Shown piece by piece: positions 1 to 8,007 of a stretch of 49,536 bases of DNA (its first letter is position 1; the number at the start of each line of letters is the position of its first letter). The position numbers and the translations under genes are program-made. Under the pieces are notes generated by a model that was not told the origin of the DNA, did no database searches, and was given only the letters and a program-made list of their open reading frames with translations. This DNA comes from Pseudomonadota bacterium (GTDB taxonomy: Bacteria > Myxococcota_A > Bradymonadia > UBA4248), in the NCBI GenBank assembly GCA_017441205.1, contig JAFRYG010000174.1, positions 1-49,536 of the forward strand. The letters are read 5' to 3'.

Positions 1-119
1 AATCGCAGAGCCCAGTGAGCAAAGGTCAGGCATGAGCCGGAGCGCCGGCAGGTGCGTGAGGCGAAGTGAATGGCCCATTGCGAACTGAGGCGAATTGTTT
101 GGATTCGGGATATAGTTGG
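1..119 (+). repeat. Dispersed repeat R1, copy 1 (left end cut by window)
   Basis: This stretch is identical, base for base, to 272-390, and a diverged third copy lies at 17641-17748. The element is GC-rich and carries short inverted segments such as GCCGG/CCGGC. It holds no supported gene; the reverse-strand reading frames shared by the copies are explained by the DNA repeat. The upstream hairpin seen in the other two copies would lie before the window. Confidence 0.9.
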
Positions 120-214
120 GAGTTGGAAGTTGGGAGTTGGTACCTTATTTACTCGATTCTTCAGCAAGAACCTTTATGATTGCATAACTCAAAACTCAAA
201 ACTCAAAACTCATC
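114..214. repeat. Composite repeat R2, copy 1, with heptamer arrays
   Basis: Four AGTTGGR heptamers (114-141) are followed by a roughly 40-base spacer and four AAAACTC-type heptamers (184-211). The same order, with a nearly identical spacer, recurs at 2574-2664. Further AGTTGGR heptamers lie at 218-238 and 385-405. The 1-437 stretch holds only repeats and no supportable gene. Confidence 0.85.
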
Positions 215-249
215 ATGAGTTGGACGTTGGGAGTTGGGGGCCGAGATGA

Positions 250-390
250 GCACCGTCCGGTGAACGGTGCGAATCGCAGAGCCCAGTGAGCAAAGGTCAG
301 GCATGAGCCGGAGCGCCGGCAGGTGCGTGAGGCGAAGTGAATGGCCCATTGCGAACTGAGGCGAATTGTTTGGATTCGGGATATAGTTGG
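250..390 (+). repeat. Dispersed repeat R1, copy 2, with leading hairpin
   Basis: The copy begins with a hairpin (arms GCACCGT / ACGGTGC, 250-270) and continues with the segment identical to 1-119. The third copy at 17641 has the same hairpin arms with a different loop, so the hairpin is part of the element. Confidence 0.88.
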
Positions 391-437
391 ATATTGGAAG
401 TTGGGAGCTTGGTGCTTATAGATGTGAATGGCGTTAT

Positions 438-1385
438 TCATTTATGCGAATCGGTAATACAAGCGGAAAGCTCCTGAAGAAACCTCTGAAGCCGGCTGCC
501 CCGGTAGACATAGATCCCCGAAAAAATGAAAACCATCGCGTACAGTCCGACGAGAATAAAAATATTGTAATTCGTGTGCAGGTTACTGATTTTTCTGTAC
601 CAGATTTCCATATTGTCCGGATGGGATGAAGGCTTTCCATACTTTCCGGCATACCTCACCATTAAATCCCCTCCATAAACGACACGTTGGGAATCGCGAC
701 TATTTGCCTCATAATAGACGGTAATTTTCTGACCTTTGGTCAGTGCCGGATACTCCAGCAAACCGTCCGGGGGATACACATTATTGCGCCACTGAAGCTG
801 CATCGCGGTCAGCGTCCGGTGATATGTGCCGTAGATCGTCGTGTATGTGATTTCGGCGATTGGTTTTATCCCCATAACGAGCGAGTTACAGACTTGAGAA
901 TTTTCATCGCTCTTCAACCAGCAATGATCTTTTTCGTAATATTTCTGAGTAAAATCAGAATCGATCACCTCATCCACAGTTGCCTCTGCAGAATATGCAT
1001 ACCTAAGAAATGTCCCGTATTCCCGTTCAAGGTGTTCAAAGGGCTCATCCTTTACTTCTTCATCGAGGTTCGCAAAGAACGACATCGCGAAGGCTCCCCC
1101 GAGACAGATCAACGCAATCGAACCAATTATCAGGCCAATCCGATCCTTTTTTCTTCGTTTTTGGGGTGTTTTGCCAGAACTACTGCATTGGATGAATGCC
1201 GGAGCGGAATTACCTGAATCCACCAAATCCCCAACCGAAGTATATTCATCAGGGGAATCCGAATCGGCATCAACCGGTGCAAAGCCATCTGAACCGGAGG
1301 AATCCGCATCAGGGATATCTGCATCAGGGATAATATCTGCATCAGGGATAATATCTATATCAGGGATCGCATCAATAATATCCAT
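438..1385 (-). CDS. Two-TM membrane protein with DUF3592-like domain
   Basis: This is a 315-residue protein. The start at 1385 is chosen because a GGAGGA ribosome site lies 8 bases upstream; the longer reading frame runs into repeat R3. Residues 1-60 are acidic, with tandem DIIPDA-type hexapeptides. A first membrane segment spans about 83-104 after a KRRKKDR cluster, and a second lies near 270-290. Between them is an extracytoplasmic region with Y-x-x-x-G-x-Y and a TVYYEANSRDSQ segment, resembling DUF3592 domains. It is paralogous to the gene at 1626-2483: both have VKDEPF..LE.EY after TM1, a KPIA segment and a similar TM2. Function unknown; an envelope role is inferred from topology. Confidence 0.78.
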   Translation of the reverse strand: MDIIDAIPDIDIIPDADIIPDADIPDADSSGSDGFAPVDADSDSPDEYTSVGDLVDSGNSAPAFIQCSSSGKTPQKRRKKDRIGLIIGSIALICLGGAFAMSFFANLDEEVKDEPFEHLEREYGTFLRYAYSAEATVDEVIDSDFTQKYYEKDHCWLKSDENSQVCNSLVMGIKPIAEITYTTIYGTYHRTLTAMQLQWRNNVYPPDGLLEYPALTKGQKITVYYEANSRDSQRVVYGGDLMVRYAGKYGKPSSHPDNMEIWYRKISNLHTNYNIFILVGLYAMVFIFSGIYVYRGSRLQRFLQELSACITDSHK

Positions 1386-1458
1386 ATTATTTATCCTCCG
1401 GAACACGTCATCAGGGAAGGACAAAATCCAGCCGACATTTAATCCGCGTGGATATCGG

Positions 1459-1576
1459 CAATTATTCAGAGATTCCCTGGGGAACATCTGATCAACTGGC
1501 GCCTTTCCCCAATGGGGCAAGGGGAGTAGTTTTATATAATATAGTTTGGCTGCACCAGACAATTATTCAGAGATTC
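1459..1576. repeat. Dispersed repeat R3, copy 1, with 17-bp direct flanks
   Basis: The core CATCTGATCAA...TTTGGCTGCACCAGA (1485-1558) recurs at 8008-8098. The direct repeat CAATTATTCAGAGATTC lies on both sides (1459-1475 and 1560-1576), as expected of a target duplication or partial tandem copy. The element contains a CCCC/GGGG stem. It lies between two paralogous genes and makes a spurious N-terminal extension of the gene ending at 438. Confidence 0.8.
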
Positions 1577-1625
1577 TTTAGCCAGGTGTGATGAATGCAT
1601 TTCCAAAGTTCAAATTATTGCCCGG

Positions 1626-2483
1626 TTAGTCTTTCCGGTCATTTTTTGAGGTCCGATCAGCGAGCCCGCCGAAGATAATCCAAACGAAAAAAGCCAGGTG
1701 GCATCCGATGTATCCGATGGCGCTCACCAGTATGGTCTCATCCCTGTATTTTGGATGTGGATTGCTGATTTTTTTGTACCAATAATTTTTATTGTAATCG
1801 TCGCTGCCCCTGATCATCTCTGCCATAAAGTCCTTTTCATAGATGAAGTTCTTCGGATCATGCGGGCTGACATATATTTTAATAATCTGATCCCTTTCCA
1901 GGACGGGATAATCGAAATCACCATACATCGGACGTTTTACTTTTTTTTTGGAAAGTTTGGATTCCCCGGGGATGGGGGCCCATTCAAGCTGCATGGGGGC
2001 CAATTCCTCATAAAACCGGGTGTTTTGGAGCTCGTAGCTGACCCTGGCTATTGGTTTTGTCCCCATGATGAGGTTTCTGCATTTTCTGGGAGCTCGTTTG
2101 ACGTAGTAATGTGTTGGTGAGTATTTTGAAGCCATGAGCCGAGCATTTTTTTTGTTCGTGCAGCTGCTGTCATCCGGCCCGCAATTTTCCTCATTGTAAT
2201 ACTCTGCGTTGTTCTTGTCTTCGAGCTCCGGCCAGCAATTTTCCTTAACGTAATACACATTTGAGAAACCGGCGGTAATCAGTTCTTCAACTTTTGCCTC
2301 TCTGGGAACAGCCGTACTGAAAAATGCCCGATACTCCTCTTCCAGCTGCGGAAATGGCTCATCTTTGACCTCGACCTTTGAACCTGGAAAACTCCACCAC
2401 ACGATCCCCGCGATCAACGTACAGACCGAAACGATGAGGATGAAAAGGCTGACTCTTTTGGACAAAAATGTAAATAACGACAT
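1626..2483 (-). CDS. Two-TM membrane protein, paralogue of 438-1385
   Basis: This is a 285-residue protein. An N-terminal membrane segment spans residues 10-30, an extracytoplasmic domain about 36-245, and a second membrane segment about 248-270. The domain contains a Cys-rich insertion (ENC...ENCGPDDSSC, residues ~88-112) that the paralogue lacks, then the conserved RKC.NLIMGTKPIARVSYEL region and a DQIIKIYVSPHDPKNF stretch like DUF3592 domains. It lacks the acidic DIIPDA tail of its neighbour. The two genes point the same way, separated by repeat R3, and look like a tandem duplication. Function unknown. Confidence 0.78.
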   Translation of the reverse strand: MSLFTFLSKRVSLFILIVSVCTLIAGIVWWSFPGSKVEVKDEPFPQLEEEYRAFFSTAVPREAKVEELITAGFSNVYYVKENCWPELEDKNNAEYYNEENCGPDDSSCTNKKNARLMASKYSPTHYYVKRAPRKCRNLIMGTKPIARVSYELQNTRFYEELAPMQLEWAPIPGESKLSKKKVKRPMYGDFDYPVLERDQIIKIYVSPHDPKNFIYEKDFMAEMIRGSDDYNKNYWYKKISNPHPKYRDETILVSAIGYIGCHLAFFVWIIFGGLADRTSKNDRKD

Positions 2484-2500
2484 ATGCTACTTCTTATAAG

Positions 2501-2664
2501 AGCTTGGAGTTGGAAGTTGGAAGTTGGGAGTTAGGGAGGGATAGAGACGTGTCGCGACACGTCTGTACTTGGATGTTGGGAGTTGGTCCCCTATTTACTC
2601 GATTCTTTAGCAAGAACCTTTGTGATTGCAAAACTCAAAACTCAAAACTCAAAACTCAAAACTC
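2501..2664. repeat. Composite repeat R2, copy 2, carrying a family C palindrome
   Basis: AGTTGGR heptamers (2508-2535) are followed by a 20-bp perfect palindrome AGACGTGTCGCGACACGTCT (2545-2564) plus GTA, three TTGGRNG heptamers (2569-2589), the R2 spacer, and five AAAACTC heptamers (2630-2664). The palindrome interrupts an order otherwise shared with copy 1. The stretch 2484-2797 holds no gene; an open frame from 2504 only reads through the repeats. Confidence 0.85.
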
Positions 2665-2797
2665 ACCCATATCCATGGTGGTTAAACATAGCCCAAAATT
2701 AATCCTGCAAAAAATATTGCGTTATCTCGCCCCAAAGCCTAGAATTTTACATTTGAGTAAACAGGCGCAAGCCTCACAACCGAAAGGAGACGAGACG

Positions 2798-4114
2798 ATG
2801 ATTGACCAGACAAAAGACAAGAAAGACGACGTTCTTGTGCAAAAGCTGGATGCCAAAAAAGAGGATTCCCTCCAGGCACAAAAGCTTGCCCAGGAAGAGC
2901 AGGAGCGCATCGAACTTGCCAAGGCTCAGGGTGCGGATCAGAAGATCAAGGCGCAGCCTGACAACAACATGGCCAATGCGATGCAGCCGATTGGTTCGGC
3001 CAAAGTCAGTACAGACAAAGCCGAGATCCACAGTGAGCCAGAAAAACGCGGCACTGTGATTGGCTCGTATTCTGCCCAGCAAAAAGTGGATGTATTGGAA
3101 CGCCGCGGCAATGAGCTGAAAGTACTCGTGGACGGAAAGATCGGCTATATTGCGGCAGATCAAACGGATTTTGGCAAAACCGGCGACGACCGGAAGCAGG
3201 TCCGCGAGCCGACGGGCACTGCGACAGTGACGTGTGCAGCACTTCGCATCCGCCGCAATCCGGGGGATGAAAATGTGTATCTGGGCACGCTTCGCCAGGC
3301 GGATCGCGTCAATATTTATGGCGAAAAGGATGGCTATCTGGAAGTGCACGTCGGCGATCAGATTGGCTATATCAGTGCGGAATTTACGGATTATGCCGGC
3401 AAGGACAAAGGGAAATCCGTACAGCCCAAAGAGGGGAATGCGCTGGAACAGGCGCCGGATGAACTCAAAGCACTGTTATCGAAGGAAGCTCTGACGGGCA
3501 GTGAAATATCGACGGCGCGGACGCTGATTGCGGCCTGTCCTGAAGCGATTCGCGGAGATTTGTACGAAGCGCTTCAGACGAAGCCTTCGGTCGAAAAGGA
3601 TGCGAAAGACAACATTCGTCCCGAAGAAGCTGCGGAATTTGGCAATCTGGCGTCGAGTCTGGAGATGCTGGGCATACAGAATCCCTCAAGTTCGATGTCG
3701 TATGCCTCTTATCTGGCGCAGCTCAAGCGCGACCAAAAGCTTCCGGACAACGGCGGCATGCAGAACTGGGGCAGCCTCGCCAATGCGATGGGCGTCAGCT
3801 ATGAAGCCCTTTGCACCCAGGGTGATACGAAAGCAATGGAACAGACGTTCTGGTCGAAGAATGCCCGCGAGCAGCTTCGCAACGGCCATGCAGTCATGGC
3901 CTGCATCAACAACCAGGCGGTGCGCGTGGAAGCCGTCGAGGACAAGGGCCTCGTCATCACGCTTCCCGACATGGAGAACGGTGCCGTATCGAATCTGGCG
4001 GGCTGGCAGAGCTATCATGGCAAAGCCGAACAAAAGGGCCGCGGCCGCAAAGGCATTCTTTCGTTTGATGCGCTGAAGAATGCAGGTGTTCAGTGGGCGA
4101 TTTCGCTGGGATAG
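2798..4114 (+). CDS. SH3-SH3 protein with a degenerate C39-like peptidase domain
   Basis: This is a 438-residue protein. The start at 2798 follows AAGGAGA by 8 bases; upstream frame is repeat DNA. Residues 1-60 are a Lys/Glu/Gln-rich region with no signal peptide. Two bacterial SH3 domains follow (about 66-125 and 140-200), each ending in IGYI-type motifs. Residues 275-435 resemble a papain-like C39_2 domain: FGNLASSLEMLGI occupies the place of the usual Cys-bearing helix and GHAVMACINNQAVRV that of the His strand. The nucleophile Cys and the His both appear missing, so it may bind rather than cut. Architecture matches the three proteins at 25.8-29.3 kb. A strong terminator follows. Confidence 0.8.
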   Translation: MIDQTKDKKDDVLVQKLDAKKEDSLQAQKLAQEEQERIELAKAQGADQKIKAQPDNNMANAMQPIGSAKVSTDKAEIHSEPEKRGTVIGSYSAQQKVDVLERRGNELKVLVDGKIGYIAADQTDFGKTGDDRKQVREPTGTATVTCAALRIRRNPGDENVYLGTLRQADRVNIYGEKDGYLEVHVGDQIGYISAEFTDYAGKDKGKSVQPKEGNALEQAPDELKALLSKEALTGSEISTARTLIAACPEAIRGDLYEALQTKPSVEKDAKDNIRPEEAAEFGNLASSLEMLGIQNPSSSMSYASYLAQLKRDQKLPDNGGMQNWGSLANAMGVSYEALCTQGDTKAMEQTFWSKNAREQLRNGHAVMACINNQAVRVEAVEDKGLVITLPDMENGAVSNLAGWQSYHGKAEQKGRGRKGILSFDALKNAGVQWAISLG

Positions 4115-4147
4115 TCCACCTGTTGATTTTTGTTGGTTTCGAATGAG

Positions 4148-4172
4148 ACGCCCCCATTGGGGGCGTTTTTTT
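4148..4172 (+). terminator. Rho-independent terminator
   Basis: A perfect 8-bp stem ACGCCCCC / GGGGGCGT with loop ATT is followed by seven T residues, 34 bases after the SH3-protein stop codon. Confidence 0.93.
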
Positions 4173-4216
4173 GTGGCGCGGCGTATTGAGCCGTGAGGCG
4201 AAAAGGCGCGCCCGCA

Positions 4217-4255
4217 GGGCGTATGCCGCTTTGGGGCGTCCCAAGCGGCATAGCC
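4217..4255 (-). repeat. Family A nested palindrome (minus orientation)
   Basis: The outer arms GGGC / GCCC enclose one unpaired G and then the inner arms TATGCCGCTT / AAGCGGCATA around a GC-rich loop. Read on the minus strand this is arm, TAT-stem, ATA, bulged C, arm, as in the other family A copies. It lies in the 4173-4370 spacer, which is otherwise GC-rich and gene-free. Confidence 0.85.
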
Positions 4256-4292
4256 CGCGCCCCCGAAGAAAAATATTGCCTGTTACCACACA

Positions 4293-4321
4293 TTGTGCTA
4301 GATGCGCCGCGCCCGTATATG
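4293..4321 (+). promoter_or_regulatory. Possible sigma70 promoter for the 111-residue gene
   Basis: TTGTGC (4293-4298) and TATATG (4316-4321) are separated by 17 bases, 50 bases before the start codon at 4371. Matches are moderate (four of six and five of six). Confidence 0.45.
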
Positions 4322-4370
4322 CTGTGCATTTGCGGTAATGACAGGCAACATTAATGTAGGAGAAAGAAAA

Positions 4371-4706
4371 ATGAAGCTGTCCCCACTTGCAGAAGTCAAA
4401 GAAAAATTCGGTTCCCGTGATGAGCTCATTAAAATCGTCGTTGGCAAAATTGAACGTCCGGAAGGGATGAGCGATGAAGCTTTCGAAGAGAAAATGCGCA
4501 CGGTCAGCAACCGCAAGCTTCTCAAACTGAATGCGGCTCATGAAGACATGATCAAGCGTTTTGGCTCGAAAGATGGTCTGGCGGATGCCATCATCGGTCT
4601 GGTTTGCAAAGGCAAAGTTGATAGTGTTTATCGTGCAAAATTGATGAAACTTCGCGTTGCCCAGCTCCTCGATATTCACAAGGGTCTTGTGAAAAAGAGC
4701 AAATAA
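4371..4706 (+). CDS. Small conserved all-alpha protein of unknown function
   Basis: This is a 111-residue protein. The start at 4371 follows TAGGAGAA by 7 bases. It is basic and predicted all-helical, with an internal repeat: KEKFGSRDELI near residue 10 and IKRFGSKDGLADAI near residue 62, so it may be two copies of one helical module. It has no signal peptide or membrane segment and is presumably cytoplasmic. I recall proteins of this shape in Myxococcota genomes but cannot attach a function. It stands alone between a terminator and the next gene 66 bases downstream, so the two may be co-transcribed. Confidence 0.82.
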   Translation: MKLSPLAEVKEKFGSRDELIKIVVGKIERPEGMSDEAFEEKMRTVSNRKLLKLNAAHEDMIKRFGSKDGLADAIIGLVCKGKVDSVYRAKLMKLRVAQLLDIHKGLVKKSK

Positions 4707-4772
4707 GCGTATCATCAGCACCGTCGTTTTGTGACTGTGTTTCATGACATTACACAAATTGGAGGTGGTAAC

Positions 4773-5279
4773 ATGCGCAGACATGACTGGCCATTGAGGC
4801 TTTTGAATTTGTCGTTATGTATTGCGGTAGTTGCCGCCTTTTCTTTTGGGTGTTCGGAGCGTCGCAGTGAGGGGCAGAAACCCGTTGTTGTGGATGAAGA
4901 GGACACCCCGAGGACCGCACCGAGAGCGGAGAATACGCAGGTTGGCGAGTACGAGCATGTGGCTCAGGTTCAGCGTTATCCGGGTGGTATAGAGCCGGAT
5001 GATGCCAAAGCCAGGAAAGTCGTCAATCAATTGTATAATTACAGTCTTGGTGCATGTTCTGCGAACCAGGAATGTCCAGCCGATCTGGAGGCAGCCAAGG
5101 AAGCTATCCGAAAGCAGTTCAGCATCTTCTGGCCCAAGGATCCCTGGGGAAATCCCTATCAGTATAAAAAGCTGGATGCCCAATCGTGCGAGGTCTGGTC
5201 TTTTGGCCCGGACGGGAAGGATGGCACGGAAGACGACGTCCATATTTCCAAAAACAATCGTGAGGATGTTCCGCACTGA
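4773..5279 (+). CDS. Lipoprotein with GspG/pseudopilin-like C-terminal domain
   Basis: This is a 168-residue protein. The start at 4773 is set by GGAGGTGG 5 bases upstream. The signal peptide ends at a lipobox FSFGC (Cys27). An acidic linker leads to a helical region (about 70-110) and then WPKDPWGNPYQYK...VWSFGPDGKDGTEDD (about 118-155). That segment is the C-terminal signature of type II secretion major pseudopilins, where it closes the globular domain and binds calcium. A pseudopilin normally has a prepilin peptide and hydrophobic N-terminal helix; here they are replaced by a lipid anchor. Two Cys (CSANQEC) could pair. It may be an envelope protein that borrowed the fold. No other secretion gene is adjacent. 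Confidence 0.8.
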   Translation: MRRHDWPLRLLNLSLCIAVVAAFSFGCSERRSEGQKPVVVDEEDTPRTAPRAENTQVGEYEHVAQVQRYPGGIEPDDAKARKVVNQLYNYSLGACSANQECPADLEAAKEAIRKQFSIFWPKDPWGNPYQYKKLDAQSCEVWSFGPDGKDGTEDDVHISKNNREDVPH

Positions 5280-5436
5280 GGTCTGAAATCCGAACCCCAA
5301 TATGAAGTGAATGACAGACGCGGACTTCACAACGAGCGTTTTCTGCAGTCTTTTTTGTTTTCTTGAACCCATGCACATTCCCAACGGGGTGTTGCGCTAA
5401 TAAATCACGTGATTGATACGATCTGAGGAGCTTTTC

Positions 5437-7068
5437 ATGCGTAAATCGTTGTTTCTGGTCACCGGATTTGCAGCTTTTGCCTGCTGCAGCACAGTATTCG
5501 CTCAGGAAGAAGCCAGTCCGGCCAACGCTGAAATCACAGCAGAACCGTCTGATTCCGAGACGAATCAGGCTCCTCAGCAAGCCACTCCGGCGCCCAAGGA
5601 TTTTGAATTTGCGATTGCCAAGGGTGCGCAGCCGGCATCGAAGACGGACGTAGAAAATACGGAGAAGAATCTACAGTCGCAGATCGACGCACTGCAGTCA
5701 GAAATCAAGCAGCTCAGAGAAGAGAACGAAGCAGCCCGGAATGAGGCAGCCCAGAACAATAAAGTTGCCGATTATTTTTCGGATCGTTTCCGGTTTGGTT
5801 CGTATGGCCGCGTGCAGCCATCGATGAATCCGGACGGAATGAAATCCGGTCGTCAGCCGCGCATCGTCTATCCCTCCCCCCGCGTGGATGAAGCGAGTTA
5901 TGTCGAACTGACACTTGCCTATACGCCTTATCGCGGCGACGACGGAACGATCGTCGATGTGGTCACGACCCTGGCCATCGATGGCGACAAGCTGTTTCAT
6001 TATACCGGTCAATGGGACAATGGCTTTGCCATTCGCAATCTCTATGCGGAAGTCCGCAATCTCTGGTTTGACGGCTTTATCGTGTGGGCCGGTTCCCGCA
6101 TGTATCGCGGCGACGACATCTATCTGCTCGACACGTGGCCGCTGGACAACCTCAATACGTATGGCGGCGGCATTGGCTGGCACGGCAAAACGCGCACGAA
6201 TATCGACATTCACTTCGGAACCAACCGCCTTCTGAACGACTATCAGTACGAAGTTGTCGGCGTTGCGAATGAACGCTTTGTCGGTGAAAGCGACATCGTG
6301 TATCTGGACCGCCAGCGTTTTATCTCGTCACTCAAGGCGGAACAACTGTTCGGCGGCGATGAACTTCCCCTGTTCAAACTCAAGCTGTACGCCGAAATCC
6401 ATGCCATCGGCGAGGGTGAGTATCTCAAGACTCAGCCGGAAATCATCACGAAACTTCCGTCAGACAATGGCTGGCTCGTCGGGGCTCAGTTCGGGATTTC
6501 CAATTTCCTGAACGACAGCTATGTGAATCTCTTCATTAAATACGCCGCCGGCCTTGCTGCATACGGCGAAATGGCCATTCCCTTTGGATTCAATACCGAA
6601 AAGAAAGCGGAAGATGCCAAGAACTTTACTGCCGGTCTGAGCGCGGGCATCAATATTCTCGATTACGTCGACATTCTCTTCGGCGGATATGTTCGTTACT
6701 TTACCGATTCGGACGGCATTGAGGAAGATTTTGACGATGGCGTCGAAGGCGTGTGGGACATCCGAATTACCGGACATATCGGAAAATATTTCCGCCCCGG
6801 CATCGAGCTGAGCCAGCAATTGCGCCATCCGAATGGCGTGAACGTCGTGAGCCAGAAACAGGAACTTGCCTCCATCTTCAAGTTCTCCGTTCTTCCCGCA
6901 GTACGCCTGGGTGACGGTATTCTCGGAAGACCAGAAATCCGCTTCAACTATACGATGAGCAAGCTCAATCAGGCGGCCCGGGACATCTTCCCCGAAAAGG
7001 ATCTTTTGCGCCAGTCGGAATACGTCCATTTTATTGGACTCGCTGCAGAATGGTGGTTTAACATCTAG
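5437..7068 (+). CDS. LamB-type outer-membrane carbohydrate porin
   Basis: This is a 543-residue protein. The start at 5437 follows TGAGGAG by 7 bases. A signal peptide (MRKSLFLVTGFAAFACCSTVFA) is followed by a Pro/Glu-rich linker, a coiled coil of about 35 residues (NLQSQIDALQSEIKQLREEN) and a beta-barrel. Maltoporin-like features are the opening FRFGSYGRVQP, and a segment with WAGSRMYRGDDIYLLD, which matches the FWAGxRxYxxxDIxxxD signature of LamB. Alternating short strands run to the C-terminal WWFNI, an aromatic end typical of barrels. It probably sits as a trimer with an N-terminal periplasmic coil and passes sugars. The toroid-fold gene starts 36 bases later. Substrate cannot be told from sequence. 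Confidence 0.85.
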   Translation: MRKSLFLVTGFAAFACCSTVFAQEEASPANAEITAEPSDSETNQAPQQATPAPKDFEFAIAKGAQPASKTDVENTEKNLQSQIDALQSEIKQLREENEAARNEAAQNNKVADYFSDRFRFGSYGRVQPSMNPDGMKSGRQPRIVYPSPRVDEASYVELTLAYTPYRGDDGTIVDVVTTLAIDGDKLFHYTGQWDNGFAIRNLYAEVRNLWFDGFIVWAGSRMYRGDDIYLLDTWPLDNLNTYGGGIGWHGKTRTNIDIHFGTNRLLNDYQYEVVGVANERFVGESDIVYLDRQRFISSLKAEQLFGGDELPLFKLKLYAEIHAIGEGEYLKTQPEIITKLPSDNGWLVGAQFGISNFLNDSYVNLFIKYAAGLAAYGEMAIPFGFNTEKKAEDAKNFTAGLSAGINILDYVDILFGGYVRYFTDSDGIEEDFDDGVEGVWDIRITGHIGKYFRPGIELSQQLRHPNGVNVVSQKQELASIFKFSVLPAVRLGDGILGRPEIRFNYTMSKLNQAARDIFPEKDLLRQSEYVHFIGLAAEWWFNI

Positions 7069-7104
7069 GATTTGGGCGAAGTCTCCAATACAGGAAACAC
7101 AACG

Positions 7105-7989
7105 ATGAGTCACGTGCCATACGATTACTACGAACTTCTGGAAAATGGAGATGCCCCCGATTTTGATGCGGAAGCTGCATACAATTTTCTGAGCAGGCAC
7201 AGTGATCCGATCAACGATATTCGTCTTGCCCACTGGCGCGGTGACGTCAGTGATGACGAGCTGTGGGAGGTTCTGAATCGCTATCGCGGTGCCAACGGCG
7301 GTTTTATGGGCGGACTCGATCCCGACTATACCGGGGATGTGGGTTCGATCCATACGACCATCGAAGCGATGCGAATCATGGTTGCCCACCAGCAGTTCGA
7401 TGGCCCCGATATCGACAGAACCATCGATTTTTTACATGACACGATGCAGCCGGACGGAACGTGGCAGGAAATTCCCGAAGTCCTTGCCCATCCCAAATGT
7501 CCGGCATGGTATCAGCCAGCCCAGTTCCGCATTTATGAAACTTCATGTCTGGCTGGTTATGCCCTGGAATTTGGTGCACTCGATCTATGGACGAATGCCG
7601 TTCGCTACGTGCGCCAGACCTGGATGCAGATGCCATACGCAGAGTCATCCCACCCTTACTGGGCAGTTCTCCTTCTTCTCGGCCGCAGCACGACATCGTC
7701 AGATCGCAGCATAGCCCTGGATGCACTCGACAATCTTGGAGCATTCGTTCGCAAGCGTCAGATCGATGCATATGACTGCTCTACCGTCGTCGAAATCCTC
7801 AACAGTCTGGAATATCCTGAAGCTGACGATATGATGATTCGCGTCTATCACATGCTCGGGGCAGCCCAGGATCCCAGTGACGGCGGCATTCGGACAGAGT
7901 ATGGAGAGCAGCTTCGAACCACGGCAACATTCAATGCCCTGATGGCTGTTGCCCTGATGCTTCAGCGCGGATTGCTTGGAAACGGGTAG
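7105..7989 (+). CDS. Prenyltransferase/squalene-cyclase-like alpha-toroid protein
   Basis: This is a 294-residue protein. I chose ATG 7105, preceded by CAGGA, over an in-frame TTG at 7072. It contains QW-like repeats of the (alpha/alpha) toroid fold: RYRGANGGFMGGLDPDYTG near 65, TIEAMRIMVAHQQFDGPDIDRTIDFL, MQPDGTWQEI near 125, and QDPSDGGIRTEYGEQLRTTATFNAL near the C-terminus. The DDTA/DXDD catalytic motifs of real squalene-hopene cyclases are not visible and the length is less than half. It has no signal peptide, so it is probably cytoplasmic. It lies 36 bases after the porin gene. The substrate is unknown; it may bind a lipid or a prenylated partner. Confidence 0.7.
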   Translation: MSHVPYDYYELLENGDAPDFDAEAAYNFLSRHSDPINDIRLAHWRGDVSDDELWEVLNRYRGANGGFMGGLDPDYTGDVGSIHTTIEAMRIMVAHQQFDGPDIDRTIDFLHDTMQPDGTWQEIPEVLAHPKCPAWYQPAQFRIYETSCLAGYALEFGALDLWTNAVRYVRQTWMQMPYAESSHPYWAVLLLLGRSTTSSDRSIALDALDNLGAFVRKRQIDAYDCSTVVEILNSLEYPEADDMMIRVYHMLGAAQDPSDGGIRTEYGEQLRTTATFNALMAVALMLQRGLLGNG

Positions 7990-8007
7990 TTTTGGAGCTT
8001 AGGGCTC

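Noticed and set aside
196..441. Reverse-strand frame shared by R1 copies (AHWALRFAPF peptide)
   Set aside because: The peptide is conserved only because the DNA repeat is; there is no ribosome site and the copies are otherwise cut or shifted.
1386..1562. N-terminal extension of the two-TM protein to 1562
   Set aside because: The extra codons come from repeat R3, and GGAGGA stands 8 bases before the ATG at 1385.
2504..2797. N-terminal extension of the SH3 protein to 2504
   Set aside because: The extra 98 codons are translated heptamers and repeat R2; a good ribosome site precedes the ATG at 2798.
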